A stretch of 64,000 nucleotides of DNA from an uncultured Pelagibacteraceae bacterium (GTDB taxonomy: Bacteria; Pseudomonadota; Alphaproteobacteria; Pelagibacterales; Pelagibacteraceae), in NCBI GenBank assembly GCA_902556905.1, contig CACDYK010000006.1, positions 1-64,000 of the forward strand, written 5' to 3'. Position 1 is the stretch's first letter. The number at the start of each line of letters is the position of its first letter. This document shows positions 62,198 through 64,000 of the stretch, in pieces. Made by a program: the position numbers and the translations under genes. The notes below the pieces were generated by a model. It did no database searches. It worked only from the letters and a program-made list of their open reading frames with translations, and was not told where the DNA came from.

Positions 62198-63045
62198 TAT
62201 TTTTGACTCTCCATATCAAAAGAAACTATTTTCACATATTCCAATTGAGTAAATTTAGAAAAAAAATCAATTTGACCATTTGATTTTTCAGACATTCTGC
62301 CCACTGGTATTCCAGATTTAAATAATCCAGCAAACCCAGAAGTATAAATTACTCTATCTTTTTTGTTAATTTCCTTATCTTCTTTTTCTTTAGTATATTC
62401 AATAATACCATAATTTTTTCCAGTTCCAGAAACCACTGCTTGAATTCTATCTGGTAACAACATCACTGGTATCTTACTGTTTAGATCCGATAAAAGTAAT
62501 GCTCTTGAATTTGTGTAATTTACCTCGATAACTTTTCCAGCCAAATAAGAACCATCCATTATAGCCATTCCAATTTTTACATTATCTTTACTGCCTTTGT
62601 TTAAAACAATTGATTTTAAATATGGGCTTTCCTTGTCAATTAAAACCTTAGCTAATATCTCTTCTGAAGAAACACTTTCATTAATTAGATTTCTTAATTT
62701 TTTATTTTCTAGTTTTAAAAAATCGATAGTTAACTTTTCTTCTTTTAAAATATTAAGTTCAGATTTTATATCTTGATAATTGTTATATATTTCTAGATGG
62801 GCTGTTAATTGATTATTTATTTTTTGTATTTTATTTTCTGGTATTGAAATTATATAAGACGATCTATAAACAACTTCATTAATTCCAAACTTTATGAGTT
62901 TAATTACCTTAAAATCAAAATTACTTAAAATAATTACAAAAATAGATAAGAATATTAGAGTTAATAATGAAAAACGTTGCTTATCTTTTTTTTTTAAAAT
63001 TGCTGACCTAAAGGCTATTACAAAATCGTCTCTGCCTGTAGCCAT
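62197..63045 (-). CDS. mreC: Rod shape-determining protein MreC
   Basis: The 282-residue protein has one N-terminal transmembrane helix (FSLLTLIFLSIFVIILSNFDF), a coiled coil near 75-115 and the beta-rich MreC domain with VLNKGSKDNVKIGMAIMDGSYLAGKVIEV near 147-175 and VIYTSGFAGLFKSGIPVGRM near 226-245. It links MreB with PBP2 in the periplasm. It follows mreB by five bases. Confidence 0.93.
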   Translation of the reverse strand: MATGRDDFVIAFRSAILKKKDKQRFSLLTLIFLSIFVIILSNFDFKVIKLIKFGINEVVYRSSYIISIPENKIQKINNQLTAHLEIYNNYQDIKSELNILKEEKLTIDFLKLENKKLRNLINESVSSEEILAKVLIDKESPYLKSIVLNKGSKDNVKIGMAIMDGSYLAGKVIEVNYTNSRALLLSDLNSKIPVMLLPDRIQAVVSGTGKNYGIIEYTKEKEDKEINKKDRVIYTSGFAGLFKSGIPVGRMSEKSNGQIDFFSKFTQLEYVKIVSFDMESQK

Positions 63046-63050
63046 TATTT

Positions 63051-64000
<950 letters not shown>

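Overview
The window is a strongly AT-rich, densely packed stretch of bacterial chromosome with no intergenic gap longer than about 240 bases and no tRNA, rRNA, CRISPR array or insertion sequence that I can see. The very small spacers, low GC, many ABC and DMT transporters, several 2-oxoglutarate/Fe(II) oxygenases, a microbial rhodopsin and the mreBCD-mrdA-rodA block together suggest a streamlined marine alphaproteobacterium of the SAR11 (Pelagibacterales) type. A related AT-rich clade such as HIMB59/AEGEAN-169 cannot be excluded. This assignment is an inference from gene content, not a phylogeny.

Layout. (1) 1-8652, plus strand: the tail of an unidentified gene, two unusual RbsC-type ABC permeases, then PxpA (LamB/YcsF), a biotin carboxylase-PxpB fusion, PxpC and a free biotinyl carrier. 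This looks like a biotin-coupled 5-oxoprolinase/urea-carboxylase-like enzyme with its transporter. (2) 8680-19975, minus strand: one compact ten-gene run headed by a non-canonical rhodopsin, followed by a flotillin, a small SCP2-like protein, an alpha/beta hydrolase, both subunits of an N,N-dimethylformamidase-family enzyme, a small unknown protein, a sodium:solute symporter, an iron-dependent alcohol dehydrogenase and an AttM/BlcC-type lactonase. This is the most interesting block. (3) 20213-24289, plus: an orphan ParA, a hot-dog thioesterase, a TauD-type dioxygenase, a PhnZ/TmpB-type HD diiron oxygenase and a choline-dehydrogenase-like GMC flavoenzyme, probably a catabolic route for an organophosphonate or a quaternary-amine-like compound. 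(4) 24276-29671: a ureohydrolase, a DMT exporter, an isopenicillin-N-synthase-like oxygenase, a GlpD lacking its C-terminal domain and two unknown membrane or secreted proteins. (5) 29850-37065, plus: a luciferase-like monooxygenase, an Xsc-like ThDP enzyme, a methyltransferase, a PF06684-type protein, an alpha/beta hydrolase, an aldehyde dehydrogenase and a DMT transporter, behind a possibly structured leader.

(6) 37141-49951: two complete Liv-type (branched-chain amino acid/amide) ABC transporters interleaved with AzlCD, a CsiD/GlaH-type glutarate hydroxylase and a ProC-like reductase. The livH of the first transporter is split by a frameshift in a six-base homopolymer. (7) 50042-58589: a LysE exporter, a DUF2805 protein, glutaredoxin, a DUF1479 oxygenase, an inverse-autotransporter barrel with a separate secreted partner, MsrB, an HDAC-fold deacetylase, a D-2-hydroxyacid dehydrogenase, a DMT transporter and a DadA-like oxidase. 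(8) 58657-64000: the elongasome genes rodA, mrdA, mreD, mreC and mreB, the last cut by the window edge.

Taken together the window holds transporters paired with enzymes that open amide, lactam, lactone, phosphonate or C-N bonds, which fits an oligotroph living on small dissolved nitrogenous compounds. All functional assignments come from motif and family recognition by eye; no database search was run.
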